Of a stretch of 64,000 bases of DNA, positions 37,679 to 50,730 are shown in pieces; within the stretch, counting starts at the first letter, position 1; each line of letters starts with the position of its first letter. The stretch comes from Anisakis pegreffii (Eukaryota; Nematoda; Chromadorea; Rhabditida; Anisakidae): positions 62,001 to 126,000 of the forward strand of contig JAPYMA010001087.1 of the NCBI GenBank assembly GCA_035041965.1, read 5' to 3'. A model generated the notes under the pieces. That model saw only the letters and a program-made list of their open reading frames with translations, searched no databases and was not told where the DNA came from. Position numbers and translations under genes: made by a program.

Positions 37679-38165
37679 ATGTTACATCTCAGCAACTGTT
37701 CACTGAACAAACCAAAAATTTATCGATTCATCCTCCGTTATTCACACTTATTCGAAGTCGTCATTATCCTATCACACACACATCAGCTGTTTGCCAGCGA
37801 TTGCCACACACTCTCGTTAGCAAGCAGTACACATGAAGTTGTCTATGATGAGATAAGTGAAAGGAGTGCAAGTATCCGATTATTGCGTGAAATGGACGAA
37901 TGGATGTCTGCTTGCGCAGAAACATCAATGCGTAAGTGGTGTCTAGCATAAGCAGATTTGGATTGCCGAGAGATAAATGGATATGTGCAGAGACGACGTT
38001 TTGTTGACGATTTCACGATACAGAATTCATGGTGCGCTGAATGAATGACCTCATGCAAACATAGAACTGCCCTAATCAGAAGGCAGCATGCGTGTGTATG
38101 AATCAAAAGAGCCAGTCGTCGTCACTCTTCTGCGTAGCACTACTGTCTCACTGCGATTGTGGTGA
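37679..38165 (+). CDS. Candidate two-exon gene of unknown function
   Basis: Exon 37679-37931 ends at a consensus donor (C|GTAAGTGG) and joins in phase to 38080-38165 behind the acceptor cctaatcag, ending in TGA; the product would be 112 residues. The centre is helical and charged (EVVYDEISERSASIRLLREM, then DEWMSACAETSM) and the end reads RVYESKEPVVVTLLRSTTVS. The ATG follows cataag by two bases, a weak leader site. No domain is recognised. Three antisense frames overlap, so the strand itself is uncertain. Confidence 0.23.
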
Positions 38166-41100
38166 ATGCGGCCAGTTTGTTGGTTTGTTAAATCATAGAC
38201 AAACTCTGTGGAGCTCTTAGAAGACAACTGAAAGTATTTCGTTCCGTGCTTAAAGACCATTCAATCGTGCCGTTCATTTGCATTTACTGCAGCAGAGAAT
38301 AGTGATAGAATATGCAGAATTGCCATTTAATTAGCCTTTATCGCTACTTCATCAATTGATGAGAGTTTTGTTGAGGCATGACACCGCGATAATCGATGAT
38401 ACATGTCGAATGCGTTCGTGATTCGATGAAATTTGTCACCCACCCATAATCTTTATGCATTCATGAAGATGAAGAAAAATGCTTGACGCAAAGGTATGAG
38501 GAGACCGTAAAGAATGTGGCGAAGACCGTTTGCAGTAAGTACCTAACTGCTGGCTCTAGGATCTTATTGTTAGAAAAATTATGTTTAAAGCAATTTTCGA
38601 GAACATGCAACGTCTCGATGAATCAACTGCTGTTGAATTGAAATTTAATTGCGATTCCATTTTCAAGAGAAACAAGAGCAAAGGAAGATAGAAGCAGCAG
38701 CAGCAGCAAATGAATATAAAATGAAGAAACGTATCAGAGACAACCAACAATGATGTCAATCTTTTCGCATCAATTCCTTAAACCGATGAAAACCAAAAAT
38801 TCAGCATTTGTCATGCATGATTAAAACAATTTATTATAAGTGTATAATTCAGTCCACTCGCTGTATCTTCAACGAAATCCTTTCCTCAGTGTCCATCTCA
38901 TTCGAAACGACTACTACATTCAAATTCATCTGTATCGCATAAAATCCATCCTATCACCGCATCTGCCACAAGCATTTTCATAGCACTCAGTCACGTCAGA
39001 TATTATATTTATTCGCAACATTAATAACTTTAAGCATTCAACAGCTGCTCTCTATTCTCAAATCTCATCCATTGTATTTGAATGCAAAAATTTGTTGGTG
39101 CTCTTCAAGAATCTGCTTTCTGCAAACAAAAAAATAATGGTGAACAACACTATGAGCATGCGCACAAGCACATTCATCTATTGAACAAGAGTGCTTTATT
39201 TATCACTTGATATTCTGCGTTTGGTAAGCACGGTAAACAACGAATGCAATGTGCGCTCCAAAAAGGACCAAAATTGAACATCGAACTAAACCTCAAAGAC
39301 GTTTTCGTATTCTTCGTGTTGCAAATTTACTGCAACAGTGTTTTGAAAGTTGTATAACCAATAAATGCACAAGTGACTCACAGCGTTTGTGAAAATTGAT
39401 CTAATTATACTTGGCAAATTTCTTTTTCATTTTGAAACACTGTACAAAATCTCAGTTGCTGATGCGGATGACAAAAGCTGCCGAAATGTGGACGGCAAAG
39501 CAAAATGACATTGAGTATGTGTGTAATCGCTGTTCGCAACGGTGATTTCCAGTGACTTTTCATTGTTCTCATCCGCAATCTGGTCGGAAAACTATGCAAA
39601 AATTCATTTGTTGCAGCCGGACAATTGCTCAGTGAGAAAATGTTTACGACTCTTTTTTCAGTCGTCGCATCTTATCAAGGAAACATTTATGACTATGTTT
39701 ACCAGCTATTGCATTTTCGAGTACAACTCAGACGAAACTGACAACTGAAGATGATGAATACGGTGCTTTTGTGGTGCTTCTGCTAATAATAAGCGGATGA
39801 TAATTGCTGTTTACGTGCAAAGATAAGACGTTTGATAAACACAGTCAAATTAATGGTATGTCAAATTGTTGATATTCGTCTGGAAATCAAAACAAAAGGG
39901 CAAAATTCGAAGACAGAAATAATGTCGGAAAAAACTGATAACACAAACAGAAATGATTCGTTGATTTTTTTAAATTTTTGGTTTCGCCTCCGAATAGCGT
40001 AAATGATAGCAATGTTTATCACTATTAATAGTGTCAGTGTTAGTGCTGTTTGCTTATTGCAGTGAAACTGGAACTCGTTTGCTCAACAACCTTCCAAATT
40101 CCCGAATTTTATGCTTAAAAAATTCTCATTCTCACCATTAATCTATTAATTGATTGCTCTTACAAGCCATGAAATTCACTGATTGCTTTAGGCCTTCAGC
40201 TTTTAGATTGTAGCGACTGCTTGTGTGTGATAAGGCAAGTCTGCGATAAGTGACGCTGACGTGTGCTAGCCAGCTCACTCAGGCAATGAAATCGAGCAAT
40301 ATTTAGGAAGAACTTCATTGAGGGATTGGAAAATTTGTCGTTTAGTGCTGCACAAAAACTATTTATTATACATCAAACTTTATTCGTACCAAAAAAAATA
40401 TTGCATTTCAATGCGCTCGTCAATATGAAAAGCGTTTTTATTAGTTTGCATGAAGTGAATTCATTCATTTTTTCGCACAGTGTGATAGAATAATAATTTC
40501 ATGACGACGACGTACTAACATTAAAATTTATTCATGTCAGAAATCAGATCTTGCTTATAAAACAACATGTTCAACGATTGAACAACTGAAAAATAAGTTG
40601 ATGTTATTCAAATACTAGCAGTCATAAATCAACGTAATCGGCAATATTTTATGCTTCATCGTTGTTCAGTTACGATGAACGATTATCGCTTATTGTAGTT
40701 ACAACATTTATGCAATGCTTTTGGATAACATTACACATGTTCCAATCCGTCGATGTCGGATGTGATGTGATGAGGCATTGATATGTTGAATGTGCAGCGA
40801 ACAATTCGCTCGAATTGTTCCGTAACACAATACTTTGTTTCCATCTTGCTTGATCTCCATTTAGACACATTTCCTTCGTTCTGTTCATTCAGCTGGAAAA
40901 TTTATTTCAAAGCGAAATTATCCACCATTAAGGATTTTCTTGTTTGATGATGTTTTATACGCAAGAGTAAAATAAGCAGCAATCATGATCGCTAGCTACA
41001 TTTGGATGTGGTTGCAAAACGGCGACTTCATTCAGCGGCCATTCCATTCAATCAACCAAACGACACACTTTCAATAAATTATCATTCGAAGCTTGGATGA

Positions 41101-42890
41101 TCCAAATTGATGTTCAGATGCCAAACACTAGCACATTTGTTGAATCCAATTGGCAGTACATCATTCGTTATGCAATTAAAAATTAACCAATATTTTTTTG
41201 AAATCTACTTCATTTCCATGAAATTGGGAACAAGCTATTAAAGTGTTGCTGAAATAATTTCGGAACGATTTCTTTGCTTTTTTTTTCGGCCAAAGTTTTC
41301 TAAAGTTGAGGCGGCCGCTTACAAAATTTTTGACTATCAATGCACTTCCATCGAAGATAATGTGGCAGAAATTGGCGCACATATGAACGAATAATAAGAC
41401 TTTTGCGGTCTCCCAATCAGATTTTTAAAATGAAAATTTGTCAAGAATTCGACAAGAGAATGTCAAAAAACGCTCACACAGTTGTGGCAGAAATAGAATT
41501 TCATCAAATTCATTTGCAGATGCCTATTTGAGTTACGAAACGTTTCTTGTTTGACGCAATCAAGGCATTGAATCCACACAGTAGTCACATTGCAGTTGGT
41601 GCAAGCCTCAGCTTAGTACTGCTGTGTGCGTTTTTAGCGTAGAATATTACGAATTGCAAAAGGCATATTTTAAGACGACATAGAAACCATTAGGAAATAA
41701 TTCTAAAATGAAAAATAATTTATTGTTGGCTGACGTCTATCATTTGATGGACACGGTTTATAAATTGACCAGATGGCAAATTCATCATCAAAACAATCAT
41801 TCGGCAAACACTCTAACAAACCAGTTACGCCTGTAATATGATCACTGATGAAGGCATGCAGTTATTTTTGCAAAATCAAATGACTGAAACGAATCTCATG
41901 ATTTTGATTATGATTAATGCTTTGGTTTGGTTGAATGTAGCCTATTGTGTTTGCTGCTGTTTCATCACTGAGAGCGTACTGTTTTGAAGACTGCTGCTTC
42001 GAAAAGGAAACCGATTCAGGCTTGCTAAGTTCCTCTCAGTTTTTAACTATTTTCCACTCGTCATAATTTAGATCCTTTAGAATTGTAACGAGTCAGTACC
42101 ACCAATGCCATCGTTCGTGTGCCTGTGACGCTATCCTCGATCTCAACTCTTGCCTCGTTCGAACAAGGGATTCATTCAGTATCACTGATCGACACATTTC
42201 TGTGATGTACTCTAGGATATTCATAGTTTACCGTTGCCATATGACGACTGCACCATAAATTTATTCCTTGTGCAGTTGCTAGCCTCAAAATAACCTCAAC
42301 ACATTTCCTTTGTTCTTCCCAAATTACTCTATTACACCATTCATATCGGAATAGTTAGAATGTGATCGAAATAGATCGAAATGTTTTGCAAGTGTTTTTT
42401 CTGATACTGATAACATATTGTGGGTTGATAGAGATGAGGTTAGTGCATATTTTACTGATCGTGAGAAGGAAGTTGATGGCAAGCAACAGTTATTGTGCAA
42501 TGCAAAAAGGTCGTTTCCAACGCTTTTTTATCGAAAACAATATCCATCACAATAAACATTGATATGGGAAACTGCAAAATGAATCTACACCATTCTGTTT
42601 TATCAGCTCCAACGCAACAAACAAACGAATCTGCCTGTTTCATTGAAATCATTCAATTTCCCATTGCGTACGCAATCGTTTATGTCTGACAGATTGCTCT
42701 CACTTATCTGTACTCAATTTAGATGAAAAATATTACATCTTTTCAAAAAACCAAAACACAAATATTATTTTCGTCATGTGCACAATATACATAGCTTATG
42801 GTTTGTGACAATTGGGATATTAGTGTTCGATGTGAATCGATGGAACGGATTATACTGATAAATTGTTGTCGTACAGATGAACTGTTTGTT
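38166..42890. other. No recognised gene upstream of GDH
   Basis: A+T-rich with several exon-like scraps: 39455-39540 (+) behind aaaatctcag (TKAAEMWTAKQNDIEYVCNR); an open frame at 39661-39735 behind cgactcttttttcag; a minus frame 40888-40670 whose ATG lies four bases from aaattttccag; and a GC-richer patch at about 42090-42185 open on both strands. Nothing is recognisable. The last kilobase should include the GDH promoter. Confidence 0.4.
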
Positions 42891-42899
42891 CAGTTTCAG
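42891..42899 (+). promoter_or_regulatory. Probable trans-splice or 5' UTR acceptor of GDH
   Basis: The sequence cagtttcag ends at 42899, 95 bases before the GDH start codon, and nothing upstream reads as a coding exon. Spliced-leader addition here would leave a leader made almost entirely of the 29-bp repeats. Confidence 0.4.
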
Positions 42900-42906
42900 T
42901 TGATCG

Positions 42907-42993
42907 AGTAAACCAACAAAACTTCACCGAATCAAAGTAAACCAACAAAACTTCACCGAATCAAAGTAAACCAACAAAACTTCACCGAATCAA
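42907..42993 (+). repeat. Three perfect 29-bp tandem repeats in the GDH leader
   Basis: Units at 42907-42935, 42936-42964 and 42965-42993 are identical, each beginning agtaaaccaacaaaacttca. The array ends one base before the GDH ATG. In the GDH frame it contains a TAA (42938-42940), so it is not translated as an N-terminal extension from further upstream. Confidence 0.97.
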
Positions 42994-42994
42994 A

Positions 42995-45900
42995 ATGTCC
43001 ACGCCAAGAACACGTGTCCTTTCAACGGGTGAACCAATTGAGCCCGTTCAACAAGTTTTTGATCAGATGAAACCGATCGAGGAACAACTTGACCCCTCAT
43101 TCTTTTTGGTAAATTTATTTCACACTTTTTGATAAATATCAATTTTCACTTTTGAGAAATATAATTGACTTTGTCGCACATTCACTGATCTCTTTCATAG
43201 TAATCATACTGTAAATAACATGACCCCATGATAAGTAAACAATAAATATTGATGATAATGATGATTATAATCATGATAATGCATTGATTAATAATAATAA
43301 TAAACATTAATGAAAGGATTGTTGCAGATGGTTGCATATTACTTCGATAAAGGTGCGCATGTAATTCAGAAGAAACTAGTTGAGGAATGCGATATACCAT
43401 CGATGAGCAAAGACGATAAGCAGAACTTTGTTGAGGGCGTTCTTACGTCAATCAAGCCAGCTAATAAGGTTGTAATGAATTTAAAAACATTCGCACACCT
43501 TATCCAAAAGACTCATTCATGACGATCATCTTTACCTTTTGATATTTGTATTTCAAAAGGCTGAACAATCGCTTTTAAGGTGCTCTACATAACGTTCCCA
43601 CTGAGAAGAGACAACGGACGCTATGAAATGATTGAGGGATGGCGTGCACAACACAGCGACCACAAAACCCCAGTGAAAGGAGGAATTCGGTACGCTGAAA
43701 ATGTCAATGAGGATGAGGTTAATTTCTATTCTGTTATATGATAGCATTATCACCCAAACTACATAACGTTACACTTACCAACAGATATGATATATATCAT
43801 TATATTGTGTGATTCAGGTGAAAGCTTTATCAGCATTGATGTCCTATAAATGTGCAGCAGTTGATGTGCCATTCGGAGGTGCCAAAGGTGGCGTCAAAAT
43901 TGATCCTCGTAAATACAGTGTGTACGAGCTCGAGAAGATCACGCGTCGATTCACGCTCGAACTGTGCAAAAAAGGCTTTCTCGGACCAGGAATCGATGTG
44001 CCCGCACCAGACATGGGTACGGGTGAACGTGAAATGGCATGGATGGCCGACACGTACAGTCATACGATCGGCTATACCGACAACGATGCATACGCATGTT
44101 GCACTGGAAAACCGCTCATTACAGGAGGTGATTCGAACTTATCATAAATTCATCATACAAACATCGTGCAATTAGCAACTTCTCTCATCCAAACATCATC
44201 GTTTCATATTGTAGCAGTTAACAACATTTTACTCTGTCGACTACTTTAGGTATCCACGGACGCACGGCTGCAACCGGACGAGGTGTATGGAGAGGATTGG
44301 AGACTTTCATGAATGATGCTGACTACATGAAGAAGGTCGGACTGAAACCGGGTCTTGTCGGCAAGACATTCATTATACAGGTACTATCCACTTGAGTTGA
44401 TCATTAAGCGATCATATTCGCCAAAAATATTAATTTGTATCAAACGAAGAGATGAAAAGCTGATCATTCTTTCATTAATCGCGATTTTTTGCATTCGATT
44501 TTTAAATTTTCGAGTGCTCAATATTGCAAGAACAATATACCGTGCACCTCAAGCATGGATCGCTAACAGCAGCGAAATGGACACTAACTTTGTTTGATAC
44601 CAAAATGCTTCTTTCTTCATTGGATTTGATCACTATCTCATGAGGGTGATGAATAACGATCGTTGCAGGGATTCGGTAATGTTGGTTCATATACAGCACA
44701 TTTTTTGACGAATGCTGGCGCGATTTGCGTTGGTGTACAAGAGTGGAATGCGTCGTTGCAGAATCCGAAAGGTATTGATGCCGATGCACTGATGGCATAT
44801 GTGAAGGAAAAAAAAACTGTCAAGGTTCATCTTTCACTCACTTTTTCAACTTATTCGAATCGATTACATTCAATTTGATTGGTCAATTCCGATGATCGAT
44901 TATCCTATGAGTCAATAGCATTGTGTTCTACACTTCATTAACTCTAAGATCCGCTTTTTTCATTAATTCATTCCTTTTTATTTGACCATTTCAAATCAAA
45001 GTCATGCCTCAAACGAGTTCCTTTCAAACAATACTCGCTTGAGTATAGCAAAAAAAGATGTTTAGATTCAAAATGGCCTGAATGTGATTTGTAGCCACAA
45101 CTCACCTGGTGACTGTGTCTTGCCAAACAACAAATTTCTATTGATCAAGTTTACAAAGTTTTTACAAAATTCTTCCACTGATAGCCAACATCAACTAAAT
45201 TGAGACGAACGAACTGAAAAACATGAAATCTACAGGGATTCCCAGGAGCAAAAGCGTTCGAACCGTTCGGAGAGTTGATCTATGAGCAGTGCGATATTCT
45301 CGTACCTGCAGCATGTGAAAAAACCATTCATATGATGAATGCTGCTAAAATCAAGGCCAAAGTATGTGTTTTATTTAGATCTTTTCTTATGTTTACACAG
45401 GAAAAGAGTGAGAAATTTCGAGATGAGTGCCAAGAACTTCCAAAGCATTGTGTTTCATCAACTTATTGTAATGAGCAAACGTAAAACTTATTTGGCAAAG
45501 GTCAAATTGCAAATCGAAAATCATCAACTTTGGTTTCGTGCTTTCCAATAGTATTCTAAGTGAACATGATTTGAGTCGTATTCTAAAAATGATTCAGTAG
45601 AATGGTTGTTGTTCACAGCCAAACTTCTTCTTCAGGTGATCGCTGAAGCAGCGAACGGTCCAATGACACCAGGCGCCGAGAAGATTTTGTTGGAACGTGG
45701 TGATTGCTTGATACTGCCCGATATGTTCATGAATAGTGGTGGTGTTACGGTGTCGTTCTTTGAATGGTTGAAAAATCTGAATCATGTCAGCTTCGGACGT
45801 CTTACATTCAAACATGAAGTCGATTCAAGCTACGATATCTTAGGTTTGTAATTAACTATCGTTGAACATTTTATCGATGATTTTCATTCGTTTTAACAGG

Positions 45901-47115
45901 GCTTTCATTCTTTTCCTTGCTGTTGCAATCGCTCTCATAACTTTTATCACCAGAAGTGTTCTCTTCTGCTAATTTCTCATTCATTTCACTTAACAATTAT
46001 AGTCAAAGTCTCATTCTATCAAATATACTCTATAATTGATCATTTAACTGTCGAACGTTGTTGAGCAATAATATTCGATTGTTGAATTGTTGATTCTGGC
46101 TGTCAACACTCATCAACGCATCCAGTAAATAGTATGTGCTACAGAATAAGAAACTGATTCGAACTGTGAAGTGAAATGATACGAAATGAATGAGAAAGAC
46201 TCATCAAGAGAACGCTATTGGCATGTAATAGCTATGAGAGCAAATACAACACGTCTGAAAAGAATGAGAATTCATCTGAATGAGTTTGAAGTGAGCATGT
46301 CAGAGACAATAGCTTTTCATGCAATCATGATCGATCTCATGAACAATAAGAACATCATGAATAAACGGTTTTCCGTTTGTTCCTGACATTATACGTAGAA
46401 GTGGTAAGTTCTTGTATGAGGGTGGTAACGTCGATCTGCCGGATCATCAAAAGGAGGAATGGAACACCCGAACATGCGAACCACTAACTTACTAATTATT
46501 CCATACACCGCCGAGTAAATTCATCAAATTGATCACTGAATTTAGCTTCACCAATAGGCACAAATTCAATGTATCATACCGCTTTTTGCAATAACTTCAA
46601 CACAAATCATATGAACAATGTTTGCACAAGCAAGAGTTCAGGAAGTGTGCAAGAGTCTCTTGAGAAGGAGTTCGGACGAAAGATAAAGATCGAGCCGGCC
46701 TCGTCGCTTAAAGAACGCATTTTCTCTAGTGACGAAGAAGAAGAAATTGTCAATTCCGGTCTTGAATACACTATGCAACGTTCAGGTTCGTTTCATTTGT
46801 CTTATTTTCAATGACAGACGGATATCGCTGCATTGGTACAACTTATTCGATTTATCAATTCTAAAATTTTGCTCATATCAGAACCACCAAAGATCTGATC
46901 CATGTGAAGTAATTCTAATCTAATCACAGTTGATTTGGTCCAAATTTCGAGCCACCGATTACGTAATTTTGTTGAATAACTGATTTTCAGCCAAAGCAAT
47001 AATGAACACGGCTCGCAAATACAAACTTGGACTTGACCTTCGTACTGCAGCGTATGCGAATGCTATCGAAAAGATATATAAAACCTACAAAACCGCCGGT
47101 TTCGGGTTCTCGTAA
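42995..47115 (+). CDS. gdh-1: Glutamate dehydrogenase (NAD(P)+)
   Basis: Ten exons: 42995-43108, 43328-43468, 43580-43717, 43818-44127, 44250-44380, 44669-44824, 45236-45361, 45636-45843, 46642-46785 and 46991-47115; all phases join and give 530 residues, about the length of C. elegans GDH. The enzyme converts glutamate to 2-oxoglutarate and ammonia, normally in the mitochondrial matrix. Visible landmarks: substrate lysine in TPVKGGIRY; catalytic motif [15 protein letters not shown];  [12 protein letters not shown]; the nucleotide-binding glycine loop [48 protein letters not shown]; and the C-terminal [18 protein letters not shown]. The antenna segment of animal hexameric GDH is present ([18 protein letters not shown]). 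The start is the first ATG after an in-frame stop. Residues 1-31 ([20 protein letters not shown]...) have only two early arginines and no obvious amphipathic presequence. The gene is convergent with CLU. Confidence 0.97.
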
Positions 47116-47549
47116 TCTGATTCGTCCTTTGTTATGATCACAACCTTTTTCAATACTTGACATCTCCAATAATCTATCAAACATTACAGTGTTCTAGTAT
47201 CGAGACAGCGGGATTGACTTTTTTCTTCATTATCTGTGATTTGTAGTCTTGAGTACCATTTTGTAATATGAGTTGATTCACTTATTGTTATCAGCCAGTT
47301 AACAAACATCGATAAGATACATATCGTCTCAAGTAGTGATTGAATCTGTCGCGGTTCTTACTGGCTTGACTCATCATGCACCTTACGACTGATCATACTC
47401 ATTCAATCTTCTCATAGCTCTTCCCATTAGCTGGTCCATTAACAATGTACTTGGAAACATTGCTTTCAAGACATTTTATTACATCATTCTTTGATAGTAT
47501 ATGTAGTTTTTTTTCACTTTTCTTCTGTTTTAAAATTATAGTGTACTTC

Positions 47550-47555
47550 AATAAA
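47550..47555 (+). terminator. Candidate GDH polyadenylation signal
   Basis: AATAAA about 435 bases beyond the stop codon. It is the first exact hexamer I noticed on this strand; a variant hexamer closer to the stop could be used instead. Confidence 0.35.
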
Positions 47556-49120
47556 ATATTCAGACTGCCTACAATCAGTGTTTTCTTCAATATCATCACG
47601 TTTTTGCTCTATAATTTGGGGCGAGCTTCATGGAATTAATTTTGAATTTTCGAATTTTTCTCGAAGATTTTTCTGAGAAATCAAATTTCCTACTCCGTGT
47701 ATGAGTAGGTCAAAATGCTGAACATGATGTAGCTGTTGAAAGTAAATCGAAAATGAGTGAGACAATCAGCAATAACGATAATAACAATAGTGTGATATTA
47801 AAACAGAACAACGAACACATGCAATCAATCATCGGTAGCAGTAGTAGGTAGAAGAGAGCAGATGGACAAAAGACATCATCAAATGCTTAAATAGTGCTCC
47901 GTAGACCAACCAATTCCCATCAAGGCCTATCAAATGTTGCTGGATGGGTGCAACAATGAGTTGCAAACATTATCATCGTGATGTTACATTCAAGACCGTC
48001 TTTAACACTCGATGCTTTCATACTTGGATCCAGAATCCGAATTCGTTCCAATGATGTACGTACGTTTCAAAGAACTCATCAAAAATACTTGTTTGAAAGA
48101 TCACCACCAAAACAGATCGGAATACACACATACAAACAAGTAGTATAAACATCAGCATTACCATAATCAAATCAACAAAATAAAAGCGATACACAGTCAA
48201 AATAAACGCAAACTCGATGAATGAGTATCATCCACCTGATTTTGATCGAGAACTCAATATCTAACATCTAACGCTAGATCAGTACGTCAACGCAATGATA
48301 ACACGTATGATAACAACATCAACACTATCAACCGCTGTCATGAGAGATGGATGCAACCAGGCTACTTGGTTCAACACACTCATTATCTACTAACACATTC
48401 CGTAAATCGTGGATTATGTAAAGGGATAAGAAATAACTAATCATCTTTAATGACGATAACAACAACAGCAACAAGAACAATAACAACAAACTATCATCCA
48501 TTTACAATGTTAAAATGAGTTTAAGACCAAACAATCAAAGCACAACAAAACGAACACATTTCTAATAAAACAACGACATAACAACCATACTAACAATAAT
48601 AACATTAATCGCTACAACGATAATAATAAATAACAACAGTTTCAATAACCCTTCTTCTATCTAAGACATGTATTTTTTAGTTTGATATTATGTGATTTGT
48701 TGGGTCATCATTAAAACTCAAAAAAGCGAAATATACAAAAAAAACTGAAATCGGATGAAGCCAAAAATATACAAAGATTTTTCTGCGATCAAAATAATAA
48801 GACTTTCGATTCGAACACTGATCAATTAATTAATTCATCAACCTTAAGAAGAGCCTTTCTGCACGATAATAACAACAAGCAATCGGTTCACATTCAACGC
48901 TGCACATTTCCCGTAATAAAAAATAAAAAAACAAAACATCAATTCAACAGTTACACAAGAAGTAAGAAGTAAGCCACTTGAAAATCTCAACGATCAGATC
49001 ATCTCACCAATCAATCACAAATTTATTGAACACGTTCACTCATTCCATATACATCCCACTTCCTATCGATAACTATTAAAAAAAGCTACTATAATGGATA
49101 ACCAATGAGTTCAAACAACA

Positions 49121-49138
49121 AATAATAATAATAATAAT
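49121..49138. repeat. Microsatellite (AAT)6
   Basis: Six perfect AAT units in the GDH-CLU intergenic region. Confidence 0.9.
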
Positions 49139-50730
49139 GAAAAAGTTATTAACTGAAATATAACGAAATATGATAAAAACTGAAGAAAGCAGAACTCTAA
49201 AATAAGTTTCACAACAAAATACACGATAACTGAACGTTGTGCAAAAAAGGAATTAAAACTGAACGATCGATGAAAATGGTGAGCAGAGATAAATGCGAAC
49301 GATTCGACAAGCACAAATAAAATAATTCAACAATGATGGAAACAGATCTGATCCAGAATGAATCTCTACACTCCGCTCTGTTCTTCGCATCATGCACACA
49401 ATGTCACAGATACGAATACGAATCAACAACACCAAATTGAAATGTTTCCTCAAAAATTCCTCACAATAATTTTACACCATAACGCTTATTGTTGCACTCA
49501 CTCCAAAAATCAATTTGACAATGTCGCACGAAAAAATTGGTCATCTATCGTGAATATTCATTTCTTCTACTCACAAGAAAATCAGTCCATTTCGAAATTC
49601 TCACTTTTCTGAATCCTCCTAAAATCTTCTCTTAAAAGACCCAAACCAATCACATAAATGAGCCTGAATTACTGGAAGTGAACAACGTGAATCGTAAAAA
49701 GAACTGCTATTGAACACCCCAAGTGCATACGGCTAAATCTTCGTCAATCAAGAAATATAATGAATAGATATAATATGTCGATATGTTATCAAAAACAACA
49801 AAGAACACGTCACGTCCTATAGCCTGTCAACGGAGCAATTAGTTGATAGAAACTGAGCAAAAACACTCGACTGAACTCAACATGAAACCGAAGCATCAAA
49901 AAAGCATTAATGTCTGATAAAACAGAATCGGATATTAAAAATGAACAGATAATAAAATGACTCACAATCAACAATCACTTAATCAATCATGTAACCGAAA
50001 TAATCACCTCAACAAATCGTTCCAGTCAATATCAAATCATGGATCAACTCGAGATACTGCGACTAATCCCGATCGACAACACCTGTATCACGAATAGACG
50101 ACGAATGAACGAACAATGAAAACGGAACAGAGGCACATCAAAATAAATAATAACTTCACCAAAAAATTATCTTCACTGCATACCCAACTCATTACGAATG
50201 CTCATTTAATTGTGAAATATCGATGAATCTCAACTCGCCTTCTGTCAGTCACTTCATACCGAAGCATACGTCCAAACAAAAGCAAAACAGAAATATTTTT
50301 AGAGTGCAGTTTGTACTGATTAATGGAATAAATCATCGGTGAACTATCACTTATTCAACTGATTGAGACAGATTTAATCTATTTGAAGACTCGTTTCAAC
50401 TACTGATATTAGACATTTTCATCGAATAAGTTCACTGCAGAAGGCAATTCAGTGTCATAAGATAGAGAAAATATGACACCTTTTGAGATTGAGCAAAACG
50501 CTTACTAACTCACATCAACTGATAGCAGCACAATGCGTACTGCTCACAGCAATGACTTATTGCTGAGTGAAAGTTAAGAACAGAGGATGTGTTTGCTGGA
50601 TGGATGCATGGATGGATTGAAATGATTAAAACGATAAGTTGAAGAGAACAACAAAATAAAAGACAAATAATAGAATGAACAATGTGAATCAATGACACAA
50701 TCCAAATTAACAGCGTTTTCTTGTTGTTGT

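Larger units (their letters stand above)
47116..50730. other. Intergenic region between convergent GDH and CLU
   Basis: A+T-rich, with many AAC/AAT-rich low-complexity runs, especially 48420-50100. It must hold both 3' UTRs. A minus frame at 48200-48018 has a long hydrophobic segment (LIMVMLMFILLVCMCVF) but no ATG or clear acceptor. No gene is supported. Confidence 0.5.

Noticed and set aside
46186..46386. 66-codon frame inside GDH intron 8
   Set aside because: It has no acceptor or donor that would splice it into GDH in phase, and the exon 8-9 join is complete without it.
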